Shown: positions 43,341-51,462 of the stretch, piece after piece
How positions within the stretch are numbered: position 1 is the stretch's first letter
Layout of the letters: the number at the start of each line of letters is the position of its first letter
Source of the DNA: an uncultured Bacteroides sp.
GTDB taxonomy: Bacteria > Bacteroidota > Bacteroidia > Bacteroidales > Bacteroidaceae
Reading direction: 5' to 3'
Length of the DNA: 64,000 bases
Assembly: GCA_949289265.1 (NCBI GenBank)
Contig: CASENE010000106.1
Location: 16,669 to 80,668, forward strand
Notes under the pieces: model-generated
What the model was told of the DNA's origin: nothing
Seen by the model: only the letters and a program-made list of their open reading frames with translations
The model's database searches: none
Program-made: the position numbers and the translations under genes

Positions 43341-44603
43341 TCACGATCGGGCATCCAGTTTCCGGGAATAGGGTGTGTCTATATAAGAATCTTTGAACCC
43401 TAAGAAATAGAGTACGCCATCCAGACCGATTGTGTTGATGGATTGTCTGGCGTTGGCCACTACTTTGGGCTTGGCGTGGAAGGCTATTCCTAGACCGGCC
43501 ACTCCCAGCATCGGCAGGTCGTTGGCTCCATCACCCACCGCGATGGTTTGGGCAATATCTACTTTTTCCACCTGTGCAATGAGGCGCAATAGTTCAGCCT
43601 TGCGTTTGCCGTCTACCACATCTCCCACGTAGCGACCTGTCAGTTTCCCGTCTATGATCTCCAGTTCGTTGGCGTATACGTAGTCAATGCCATACTTTTT
43701 CTGCAGGTACTCGCCGAAGTAGGTGAAACCTCCTGACAGGATAGCTATTTTATATCCATATTTTTTGAGTACATACATCAGCCTGTCCACTCCTTCCGTG
43801 ATGGGTAGATGTTCGGCTATATCTTGCATGACAGAGACATCCAGACCTTTTAATAGCGCGACTCGCTCGCGGAAACTTTCCGTGAAATCTATTTCTCCGC
43901 GCATAGCCCGTTCAGTAATAGCTTTCACCTGGTCGCCCACTCCGGCGCGCATGGCCAGTTCGTCTATCACTTCCGTTTCGATGAGCGTGGAATCCATGTC
44001 GAAGCAAATCAACCGGCGCATCCGGCGATACATGTTGTCTTGCTGAAAAGAGAAATCTATCTCCAGTTCCGAGGCCATTTTCATCAGTTGCCTTTGCATC
44101 TGTTCCCGGTCTTTGGGAGTGCCGCGCACGGAAAACTCGATGCAAGCCTTGGTCTTTGCTTCAGTCTCATTCAATGGAATGCGTCCGGTCAGGCGTTTAA
44201 TGGCGTCAATGTTCATCCCCTGGTCTGCCAAGATACGGGTGGCGGCGGCAATCTGATTGGCGGTGAGTTTGCGTCCGAGCACGGTCAGGATGTAACGGTT
44301 CTTGCCTTGCATGTTTACCCAGTCGTTGTATTCTTTGGCGCTGATGGGATAAAACCGGATAGATACGCCCAACGAAGAGGCTGCGAAAAGTAGCTCTTTC
44401 ATGATGAATCCGGAATGCGCTTCCTTCGTTTGGCAAAGGATACCTAATGAAAGTGTGCTATGAATGTCCGCCTGACCAATATCCATGATAGTGGCATCAT
44501 ATTTAGCCAGGATTTCCATGACTGACGCCGTTAGGCCGGGACGGTCTTCTCCGGTGATGCGGATAAGGATTAATTCTGTATCGGATTGTTTCTGTTCTTG
44601 CAT
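43341..44603 (-). CDS. serB: Phosphoserine phosphatase with N-terminal ACT-like domains
   Basis: 420 aa. HAD-family motifs: CFDMDSTLIE (Asp202 and Asp204), ILSGGF, and VGDGANDLPML. The first 190 residues hold two ACT-like modules (LILIRITGEDRPGLTASV and ILTVLGRKLTANQIAAA), expected to bind serine. It makes serine from phosphoserine, the last step after SerA and SerC (encoded at 55-57.6 kb). Start at 44603 chosen because a -7-like TACTTTTG lies at 44742-44749 on the minus strand and family proteins begin here. Confidence 0.93.
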   Translation of the reverse strand: MQEQKQSDTELILIRITGEDRPGLTASVMEILAKYDATIMDIGQADIHSTLSLGILCQTKEAHSGFIMKELLFAASSLGVSIRFYPISAKEYNDWVNMQGKNRYILTVLGRKLTANQIAAATRILADQGMNIDAIKRLTGRIPLNETEAKTKACIEFSVRGTPKDREQMQRQLMKMASELEIDFSFQQDNMYRRMRRLICFDMDSTLIETEVIDELAMRAGVGDQVKAITERAMRGEIDFTESFRERVALLKGLDVSVMQDIAEHLPITEGVDRLMYVLKKYGYKIAILSGGFTYFGEYLQKKYGIDYVYANELEIIDGKLTGRYVGDVVDGKRKAELLRLIAQVEKVDIAQTIAVGDGANDLPMLGVAGLGIAFHAKPKVVANARQSINTIGLDGVLYFLGFKDSYIDTPYSRKLDARS

Positions 44604-44841
44604 ATCACAATAGTATCTAAAAATGAATAAATCAGCAGATAAATGGTTCGTTGGTAAGTTTCCAAGTTTGTAAGTTGAAGCCTGATAATAATTTGTGAAC
44701 AAACAAACTTAAAAACGCAAAAGCTGAACACTTAGCTTTTGCAAAAGTAAAGAAATTCCTGTATAAATAGGGATTTGTATGTTCGTTTTATGCTAAACAA
44801 CATAAAAAATGAGGGCAGAATACGTTTTTCTGATTTGTTTA
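44604..44841. other. AT-rich intergenic region upstream of serB
   Basis: Non-coding. It holds a perfect 9-bp hairpin (GCAAAAGCT 44717-44725 with AGCTTTTGC 44734-44742) touching the serB -7 box, so the serB transcript would be preceded by a dyad. The remaining part is low-complexity AT-rich sequence with several short GTAAGTTTCCAAG-like blocks. The gap continues to 44998 with the promoter of the next gene and a leader of about 115 nt. Confidence 0.4.
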
Positions 44842-44874
44842 TTTGGAAAATACTTTTATAAATGCCTACCTTTG
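44842..44874 (+). promoter_or_regulatory. Promoter of the thioredoxin-fold protein gene
   Basis: TTTG (44842-44845), 21 bp, TACCTTTG (44867-44874). Good match in both boxes. The transcript leader would be about 115 nt. Confidence 0.65.
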
Positions 44875-44998
44875 CCACCGATTTCAGGATAAAGAACTTG
44901 AAGTGTGATGGCGCTTCAAACTTGTGATAGTAAAGATTTGGAAGTGAAATCTTCACAAACAGTGGATTCCAAATGAGTATTAATCTAAACCGTATTGC

Positions 44999-45478
44999 AT
45001 GAGATATGTAAAATGGATTTTTGCAGTGGTATTAGTTAGCTTCTTGACTTCTTTTGTGAATAAGGACAGAGTCGCAAAAGGGTTAAATGTTGGTGATAAA
45101 GCTCCTGATATTTCTGTTCAGTCTTTAGAACTTTCTGACTATCAGGGAACGTATGTCTTATTGAGCTTTTGGGCCAGCTATGATGCACCATCCCGCATGA
45201 ATAATGCGGCCTTGAGCAATGAACTTCGTATCGCAGGCTCTAATGACTTGAAGATGATTTCCATCTCGTTTGACGAATACGAGTCAGTCTTTAGAGAAAC
45301 TTTGCGAAAAGATTGCATAGCAACAACCGCTTGTCTTGTGGAAACAAGAGGTGAATCGTCCGAACTTTATGAGTCATATCATTTGGAACGAGGTTTTGCC
45401 AATTATCTGTTGGATGAAAATGGTATTATATTAGCTAAAAACATCTCTGCAGATGAACTTACTGCTTATTTGAATTGA
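44999..45478 (+). CDS. Exported thioredoxin-fold protein lacking the CxxC motif
   Basis: 159 aa, signal or anchor helix MRYVKWIFAVVLVSFLTSF, then a TlpA/AhpC-like core: GDKAPDISVQSLELSDYQGTYVLLSFWASYDAPSRMNN and a cis-Pro-less NYLLDENGIILAKN. Where redox proteins read W-C-x-x-C, this one has WASYDAPS (58-65), Asp62 and Ser65 instead of cysteines. So it is probably not an oxidoreductase; it may be a binding or scaffold paralogue. More AT-rich than the genes at 0-40 kb. Confidence 0.7.
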   Translation: MRYVKWIFAVVLVSFLTSFVNKDRVAKGLNVGDKAPDISVQSLELSDYQGTYVLLSFWASYDAPSRMNNAALSNELRIAGSNDLKMISISFDEYESVFRETLRKDCIATTACLVETRGESSELYESYHLERGFANYLLDENGIILAKNISADELTAYLN

Positions 45479-45597
45479 AAAAACGGAGTAATTTGAGGGT
45501 AGTAAAGGATAAAGGCGAAGAGGATTGGAGAAACGTACTTCTAAACGGAATCTGAACAGAATCTTTAAGGCGAGAATAAAAAAATAGGTGTTTAATT

Positions 45598-45627
45598 TTT
45601 GCATTTCTCGAAACTTTATTACCTTTG
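45598..45627 (+). promoter_or_regulatory. tRNA-Gly promoter
   Basis: TTTG (45598-45601), 18 bp, TACCTTTG (45620-45627), 37 bp before the mature tRNA 5' end. Confidence 0.7.
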
Positions 45628-45663
45628 CACTGCGTTTTCATAGTATAGAATTTTATTTTAGTC

Positions 45664-45736
45664 GCGGCAATAGCTCAGTTGGTAGAGCATCAGCTTCCCA
45701 AGCTGAGGGTCACGAGTTCGAACCTCGCTTGCCGCT
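45664..45736 (+). tRNA. tRNA-Gly (CCC)
   Basis: Cloverleaf of 73 nt. Acceptor GCGGCAA pairs with TTGCCGC, D-arm TAGCTCAGTTGGTAGAGC, anticodon loop TTCCCAA (anticodon CCC), T-arm GTTCGAACC, discriminator T. The CCA end is not encoded. Confidence 0.95.
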
Positions 45737-45747
45737 CGACTGAGAAT

Positions 45748-45781
45748 CAGGCACTTAGATGAGAATCTGGGTGCCTGTTTT
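45748..45781 (+). terminator. Terminator of tRNA-Gly
   Basis: CAGGCAC (45748-45754) pairs with GTGCCTG (45771-45777), followed by TTTT. Internal pairing AGAT/ATCT lengthens the stem. Confidence 0.75.
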
Positions 45782-45794
45782 CGTTATGGCTATT

Positions 45795-45832
45795 GCGGGT
45801 CAGTGGATAATTCGGATTATCCGCTGACCCGC
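45795..45832. repeat. Near-perfect 16-bp hairpin between the tRNAs
   Basis: GCGGGTCAGTGGATAA (45795-45810) pairs with TTATCCGCTGACCCGC (45817-45832) with one G-T wobble and a 6-nt loop. No T-tract follows, so it is not an ordinary terminator. Confidence 0.7.
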
Positions 45833-45847
45833 ACAAACCTCTTGAAG

Positions 45848-45886
45848 CAAAACAAGCTGTATGCTATTGGCATACAGCTTGTTTTG
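45848..45886 (-). terminator. Perfect 17-bp hairpin, terminator of tRNA-Arg
   Basis: CAAAACAAGCTGTATGC (45848-45864) and its exact complement (45870-45886) with loop TATTG. The ends are A/T runs on both strands, so it can stop transcription from both tRNAs. Confidence 0.75.
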
Positions 45887-45890
45887 AAAG

Positions 45891-45964
<74 letters not shown>

Positions 45965-45986
45965 GACCTTTGTTTTAATTCGGGTG

Positions 45987-46018
45987 CAAAGATACCATTT
46001 TCTACCTGAACACACAAA
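45987..46018 (-). promoter_or_regulatory. tRNA-Arg promoter
   Basis: Minus strand: TTTG (plus CAAA 46015-46018), 20 bp, TATCTTTG (plus CAAAGATA 45987-45994), 22 bp before the tRNA. Confidence 0.7.
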
Positions 46019-46098
46019 TATTCAGAACAAAAAATCACGGCGTTTACGTCGCTTTCTCATCCAATGCCCCTTTAAACCGCTTCAAACGGCCTGTCAGT

Positions 46099-46197
46099 CA
46101 GCGTTTAGTGGCGTAGTATTCGCCGGTGGCTGGCATAGTACTCCCAGCTTGCTGGAGATAGAGTTCCAGGTAGCTGGAGTTATATCTGCCGGTCAAG
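46099..46197 (+). repeat. Dispersed 99-bp element, family 1, copy B
   Basis: Head CAGCGTTTAGT (46099-46109) and four 22-bp units at 46110, 46132, 46154 and 46176; core of unit 2 GGCATAGTACTCCCAGC. Flanks: TTTAAACCGCTTCAAACG upstream (46071-46088) and TCAAGCG at the end (46193-46199), an imperfect terminal inverted repeat. It ends 5 bp before the stop codon of the dehydrogenase gene. Confidence 0.9.
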
Positions 46198-46202
46198 CGA
46201 GG

Positions 46203-47159
46203 TTAGGCCACGTTGTTCTTCGCTTGCCCCTGAAGCCACGAGCGGAGGTTATCCGTGGCGATTTGCATCAGGCGAGTACGTGCGTCCTGACTGGCCCAGG
46301 CGATGTGCGGAGTGATGAAGCAGTTGCGGGCGTCCAGCAAAGGATTGTCCGGACGCGGAGGCTCTGCGGACAAGACGTCCAGACCGGCTGCATAGATACG
46401 TTCTTCGTTCAAGGCATCTGCCAAAGCCTGCTCGTCAATCAAGGGACCACGGGATGTGTTAATCAGAATGGCCGACGGCTTCATCAAAGAGAGACGACGC
46501 TTGTCCACCAGATTCTGTGTCTCAGGAGTCAGCGGACAATGCAGGCTGACAATGTCGCATTGGGCAAACAGTTCGTCCAAGGTCTCTGCCTTATGTATTC
46601 CGGGCGGCAACTGGGAGGCAGGCTTGGACGTCCAGGCGTCTACATGCAGGCCGAAGGACTGGGCGATGCGGGCCGTGCGGCTGCCGATATGGCCAAAGCC
46701 GACAATACCCATGCGCTTGCCGCTCAATTCTATGAGTGGGGTATCCCAGAAACAGAAATCTTTAGAAGCGCACCAGCGTCCGCTGCGCACGGCCTCGGCA
46801 TGGTGCTCTACGTGTAGAGCGATGTTCAGCAAATGGGCAAAAACCATCTGGGCCACCGAATCCGTGCTATAGGAAGGAATGTTCGTCACCACAATGCCGC
46901 GACTGCGGGCCGCGTCGATGTCCACGATGTTATATCCGGTGGCAAGCACGCCGATGTAGCGTAAGTCGGGTAGGGCGCGAATCGCTTCCGCCGAAAGCAC
47001 CGTCTTGTTGGTCAATAACACTTGGGCTCCTGCGGCGCGTTCCATGAGTTGCGGGGGCGAAGTACGTTCGTAAACCACACAATCGCCCAAAGCCTTTATC
47101 CCGTCCCAGCTCAAATCGCCGGGGTTGGCTGCATAGCCGTCCAATACTACTATTTTCAT
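46203..47159 (-). CDS. D-2-hydroxyacid dehydrogenase (glycerate/hydroxypyruvate type)
   Basis: 318 aa. NAD-binding motif GFGHIGSRTA, catalytic Arg in NTSRGPLIDE, Glu in GLDVLSAEPP and His in ITPHIAWAS, all in the order of the family. It most resembles glycerate (hydroxypyruvate) dehydrogenases. It is a single gene; family-2 repeat copy 2 separates it from the upstream rarA. Exact substrate uncertain. Confidence 0.85.
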   Translation of the reverse strand: MKIVVLDGYAANPGDLSWDGIKALGDCVVYERTSPPQLMERAAGAQVLLTNKTVLSAEAIRALPDLRYIGVLATGYNIVDIDAARSRGIVVTNIPSYSTDSVAQMVFAHLLNIALHVEHHAEAVRSGRWCASKDFCFWDTPLIELSGKRMGIVGFGHIGSRTARIAQSFGLHVDAWTSKPASQLPPGIHKAETLDELFAQCDIVSLHCPLTPETQNLVDKRRLSLMKPSAILINTSRGPLIDEQALADALNEERIYAAGLDVLSAEPPRPDNPLLDARNCFITPHIAWASQDARTRLMQIATDNLRSWLQGQAKNNVA

Positions 47160-47187
47160 TTAGAACCAGAATTTTTAAATCATTAAA

Positions 47188-47328
47188 CAGATGTTGATTG
47201 TTAGTTTATCGCACAAAGCTACGGACAAGGAGAGGGGAAGTAGCTACCTTGGTATAGAAAAGGTGGCACCTTTTCCTACAATCAGTGGCACCTTTTCCTA
47301 CAATCAGTGCCACTGATTCTTATCCTTC
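47188..47328 (+). repeat. Dispersed 141-bp element, family 2, copy 2
   Basis: CAGATGTTG start, head ending CGCACAAAGCTACGG, three 22-bp units at 47263, 47285 and 47307 (core GTGGCACCTTTTCCTA). Exactly as long as copy 1 at 32192-32332. The dyad GAAAAGGTGGCACCTTTTC marks the junction. It fills the gap between rarA and the dehydrogenase gene. Confidence 0.85.
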
Positions 47329-47340
47329 CCTTGTATTACC

Positions 47341-48621
47341 TCACACCTTTTCCCAACGTTCTTTCCCCCAATATTGTTCCATGCGTTCACGCAGGCGAGC
47401 TTCGGACGCATTATCCTGCGGACTCCAGATGCACCTCCCCGCCATCGCATCGGGCAGATACTGCTGTCGCACAAAATGGCCGGGATAGTCATGCGCATAT
47501 TTATAACCGTCCGAATAGCCCAATTCTTTCATCAGTTTCGTAGGCGCGTTGCGCAGATGGAGGGGAACAGGCAGGTTGCCCGTCTGCCGCACCACTTCCA
47601 GCGCCTGATTGATGGCCATATACGCTGAATTGCTTTTAGGACTGGTGGCCAAATAAATCGTACACTCGGCCAACGGAATGCGCCCTTCCGGCCAACCGAT
47701 TTTCATTACGGCGTCGAAGGTGGCATTGGCCAGGAGCAAGGCGTTGGGATTGGCCAAACCGATATCCTCGGCCGCCGATATCACCAGGCGACGGGCTATA
47801 AAGGCCGGATCTTCTCCGCCCTCCACCATGCGCGCCAACCAATAGACAGCGGCGTCGGGGTCGGAACCTCTGATGGATTTGATGAAAGCGGAAATGATGT
47901 CATAGTGCATTTCCCCCTCCTTGTCGTAGGCCAACGGATTCTGCTGCAGGCGGTCGGTCACGATGGCATCCGTTATCAGCACCGGCTCTTCATCGCCTGC
48001 TGCTTCCACCACCAGCTCCAGAATGTTGAGCAACTTGCGCGCATCGCCGCCGCTATAGCGCAACATGGCATCCGTCTCAAGCACTTCCACCTTCTTTTCC
48101 TTCAGCAGGATGTCGGTGGAGAGCGCACGATGAAGCAGGGTCAGGAGGTCTTCCTTGTCCAAAGGTTTGAGCACATAAAGCTGGCAACGCGATAGCAAGG
48201 GACGTATGATTTCAAACGAAGGATTCTCCGTCGTGGCGCCAATCAGCGTGACAATTCCCTGTTCCACGGCCCCCAGCAGAGAGTCTTGCTGGGACTTGGA
48301 GAAACGGTGTATCTCGTCGATGAAAAGTATCGGGCTGGCCGCAGAAAAGAAACGGTTGCTCTTTGCCCGTTCAATGACGTCGCGCACATCCTTTACCCCG
48401 CTGGTCACGGCACTCAACGTATAGAAGGGGATTTCCAACTGTTGGGCAATGATATGTGCCAGCGTGGTTTTTCCCACTCCGGGAGGTCCCCACAGGATAA
48501 AAGAGGAAATCCGGCCCGAATCTATCATGCGACGCAACACGGCTCCTTCCCCCACCAGGTGCTTCTGGCCGATGTATTCATCCAGTGTCTGTGGACGAAG
48601 TCTTTCTGCTAAAGGTTTCAT
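47341..48621 (-). CDS. rarA: Replication-associated recombination protein A
   Basis: 426 aa AAA+ ATPase of the RarA/MgsA/WRNIP1 family. Walker A GPPGVGKTT (residues 45-53), Walker B ILFIDEIHRF, sensor 1 GATTENPS, and the C-terminal tetramerisation part (ALEVVRQTGNLPVPLHLRNAPTKLM). It acts at stalled replication forks. 15 bp behind the DUF5686 gene stop, so perhaps read-through from it. Confidence 0.95.
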   Translation of the reverse strand: MKPLAERLRPQTLDEYIGQKHLVGEGAVLRRMIDSGRISSFILWGPPGVGKTTLAHIIAQQLEIPFYTLSAVTSGVKDVRDVIERAKSNRFFSAASPILFIDEIHRFSKSQQDSLLGAVEQGIVTLIGATTENPSFEIIRPLLSRCQLYVLKPLDKEDLLTLLHRALSTDILLKEKKVEVLETDAMLRYSGGDARKLLNILELVVEAAGDEEPVLITDAIVTDRLQQNPLAYDKEGEMHYDIISAFIKSIRGSDPDAAVYWLARMVEGGEDPAFIARRLVISAAEDIGLANPNALLLANATFDAVMKIGWPEGRIPLAECTIYLATSPKSNSAYMAINQALEVVRQTGNLPVPLHLRNAPTKLMKELGYSDGYKYAHDYPGHFVRQQYLPDAMAGRCIWSPQDNASEARLRERMEQYWGKERWEKV

Positions 48622-48636
48622 TTCTTGATATCAAAG

Positions 48637-51225
48637 TTAGAAGAGGGTCAACACCATGAAACGTATGCCCCATTTCGTCGTGCCCGGCAAATTGGTGTAC
48701 GTCAGGCGGCGGACATATTCGATATGCAGCAGCTTGAATATATTGTAGATGCCCACACTGACCTCGACATAAGGTTTGCGCTTGTCCATCACGTAGCTCG
48801 TAAACTCCCCGTCGCGCATCGGGAAAAGGAACAGATTGGGGTCGTGGCTTTTATACGGGTTGTTTTTGTCCGTAAGCGTCCCCCACAACGTGCGGACACG
48901 GAACATCTCTCTCCACTTTAGCTTGCGTATCAAGGGAATACGGTTGAATAGTTTGCCATTCAAGTCATAGCTCAATGCCAACGAAGCATAACGGTCGTTG
49001 AGAAATTCCATGTTGTTGATAAGATTGAATGACTCATTGTTCTGCGTGATGTACGACAGATTGGCCATAGGTTGGTTTAGCAGCAGGAAAGGCACTTTGT
49101 TCCATTGCGCACCGGCACGGAGCGTGGCATCCAGTTTGCCCCACGAACCAAACCAAAAGCGCTTGCGCATGCTCAACTCTGTCAGATTGAAATTATAGTC
49201 ACCGCCCAAGAAGCCTTTGATACCCGTCGTATGTGACAGGCTGAAGACTGGCGCATCCAGGGATACCGGGATACGTCGCTGCTTGGTATTGACAAAGGTT
49301 TCGCCCGGAGCATACCGCAAGGTTACGCCCACTTCGCTGGTGGTAATGTCGTGCACTCGCGTATTGCCGTCAAGTTGCCCCGGAGTAGTCCCATCGTTCT
49401 TCCAATACTCCAGTTTGCCGCCAGGCTGGTCGTTGCGGTGGCGGAAGATGGCCTGCATGGAGAAGCCTGTATTGCGCTCTAACTCGTAGGTCAATGTCGC
49501 ATCCCGGATGTACGACATCTGGTCTACCTTAGCCCACTTCCAACCCACAAACATGTTGTCTTTGTCGGTCATCAGGTATTTGTCCATCGGATTCATCACA
49601 TCATAAGTGTATTTGAAGGCCAGATAGTGTTTCGGGAACTCCCACAAGACATAGGAACGCTTATTGAACGAATAGGCCACTTGCCCTGAATAGAACCATT
49701 TTTTGTCTCGTGTGCCATAGGCTCCATACCCGCTGACAGACCAATGAGGGCTGAGATGTCCTGTGGTCATGGCAGAAAGCCGGAAGCGCGTCCCGTTTAG
49801 ATAATTGCTGGTGATCATCGTATTGATGGGGCCAATGTCCACTTTGCTGGGATGCTTCTGCCCGCCCGTCTCCACATAATTCTCAATAAGGGCCTTGGCA
49901 GCAAAAATAATATACTTGAAACCGGGAATCTGTTCGATGCGGTTCATGAAAATATCCATGGTACTCTCTTTCTTCGTCAAAGGCACCTGACGCACATGCT
50001 CCCAATATTCATCCGAACGAGACAACATATTGGCTTCCTTGATGACCTCGCCCTTCAGTCTGAAGATGCGTGCCTCTATCTCATCAAACTTATAGTCCGT
50101 GTATTTAGTGGTTCGTTGCACTTCAAGGCCTTGTATGCCTCGCGTGATGCCCAGTTCTACCACCATGTCGTCGTCCGTGAGCACCCAGTTCCCATCCGGA
50201 AGCTGCTCGAATTGCTGCACGATGTCCATGTTCTCCACCCAATTGACTCCCGTGTTTCTGGGCAACTTCATGGTGCAACGCTTCACGGCATAGCTTGAAT
50301 CGTTCAATACGTACAAATGACCGGTAAAGCCGAAGTCTTGCGAGTTCATCGGCACAAAACTGAGGTGCACGCACGACTGATTGTCGACCATGACGGTGTC
50401 TTCCAAGTAATACTTATAGAAAGCAATGCCGCCACGGCCGATAGGGCTGGTGAAGTAACGCTGGAAAAGGCGGATATTATCCTCATAGATATTGACATCG
50501 GAAAAGACGTCTCTCAACACCGTGCCCATCATATCCTCTCCCATAGAAAAGAACTGGTCGATACCCGAAGAATTGACGCCTTCGATAACCGTCTTCTCGC
50601 TTTTGGGTTCCTTGCGGTAGAACGTGCGGCTCACGGTCTCTTTGACGCTGAAGGGCAGGATAAGTTTGCCGGACAGCGTGCTTTCTTCCACTTGATCCTT
50701 GAAAAAGGCGAATTTCTTATAAATGCCTTTTTCCAGCTTTTCAGGTGTGATGTCGTTGAGCGACATCTTCAGTTTCTCATACTTCTGGTATTGATAATAA
50801 TCCCTTTCTTCCAGCTTGAATGTTTTCTTGTGGGCAATGACTTTACGCATGAAGTCTACAGCCGGATTGTTCTTTCTGGAATAGTGTTCTTTTTTAGGTT
50901 TGATGACCAGCTCCTGAAGCATCACATTATCTGGTTTCAACTGCACATTGAGCGTAGTCGTGCCCGGCTTGACACGGATTGTCTTTGTGACATAACCCAC
51001 ATACGAGAATACCAGTTCGTCTGCTCCCGGACGCATGTTCAGCCGATATTCGCCTTCCTCGTTAGAATGGGCGCCAAAGGTTGTACCCTTCCATTGCACA
51101 TTCACATACATCAATGGTTCCTGCGTCAGCGAATCGGTTATAACGCCCCTTATTTGAGCTGAAGCCCGTGGAAGGATGGCCAGAAACAGCAAGAGAAAAA
51201 AGGGATATAATATAGGTTGCTTCAT
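48637..51225 (-). CDS. DUF5686 outer-membrane protein with carboxypeptidase-like N-domain
   Basis: 862 aa. Signal peptide ending ASAQ, then a CarboxypepD_reg-like domain (IRGVITDSLTQEPLMYVNV...SYVGYVTKTI, residues about 24-105), a periplasmic region, and a long beta-barrel with C-terminal Phe (RFMVLTLF). This family is common and of unknown function in Bacteroidetes. Start at 51225 supported by a -7 box TAATTTTG (plus CAAAATTA 51244-51251). Confidence 0.82.
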   Translation of the reverse strand: MKQPILYPFFLLLFLAILPRASAQIRGVITDSLTQEPLMYVNVQWKGTTFGAHSNEEGEYRLNMRPGADELVFSYVGYVTKTIRVKPGTTTLNVQLKPDNVMLQELVIKPKKEHYSRKNNPAVDFMRKVIAHKKTFKLEERDYYQYQKYEKLKMSLNDITPEKLEKGIYKKFAFFKDQVEESTLSGKLILPFSVKETVSRTFYRKEPKSEKTVIEGVNSSGIDQFFSMGEDMMGTVLRDVFSDVNIYEDNIRLFQRYFTSPIGRGGIAFYKYYLEDTVMVDNQSCVHLSFVPMNSQDFGFTGHLYVLNDSSYAVKRCTMKLPRNTGVNWVENMDIVQQFEQLPDGNWVLTDDDMVVELGITRGIQGLEVQRTTKYTDYKFDEIEARIFRLKGEVIKEANMLSRSDEYWEHVRQVPLTKKESTMDIFMNRIEQIPGFKYIIFAAKALIENYVETGGQKHPSKVDIGPINTMITSNYLNGTRFRLSAMTTGHLSPHWSVSGYGAYGTRDKKWFYSGQVAYSFNKRSYVLWEFPKHYLAFKYTYDVMNPMDKYLMTDKDNMFVGWKWAKVDQMSYIRDATLTYELERNTGFSMQAIFRHRNDQPGGKLEYWKNDGTTPGQLDGNTRVHDITTSEVGVTLRYAPGETFVNTKQRRIPVSLDAPVFSLSHTTGIKGFLGGDYNFNLTELSMRKRFWFGSWGKLDATLRAGAQWNKVPFLLLNQPMANLSYITQNNESFNLINNMEFLNDRYASLALSYDLNGKLFNRIPLIRKLKWREMFRVRTLWGTLTDKNNPYKSHDPNLFLFPMRDGEFTSYVMDKRKPYVEVSVGIYNIFKLLHIEYVRRLTYTNLPGTTKWGIRFMVLTLF

Positions 51226-51331
51226 ATCTTCATTATTGGGGGGCAAAATTAGCAATTTCGCCTGAATGATGCAGCATATATAGCCTAAAGAATCATTAAT
51301 TTGTCCTTACCCTGTCCTCATAAACGTCCTA

Positions 51332-51415
51332 ACATGAGAGAGTTCTGCCGTTTCAAGAGGGACTTAAGCGGGCTCAAAAGGAATTTGCGCGGACTCAGCA
51401 CCCTTTTGAACGACG
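51332..51415. repeat. Degenerate tandem array, four units of 21 bp
   Basis: Units at 51332, 51353, 51374 and 51395. Units 2 and 3 share TCAANAGG...TT..GCGG; units 1 and 4 are more diverged. It lies in the 237-bp gap between the two DUF5686 genes. The rest of the gap holds nothing recognisable. Confidence 0.5.
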
Positions 51416-51462
51416 CGAAATGCCATTTCGGATTTTCCCTTGGATTCCCTGGAAGCAATCTG

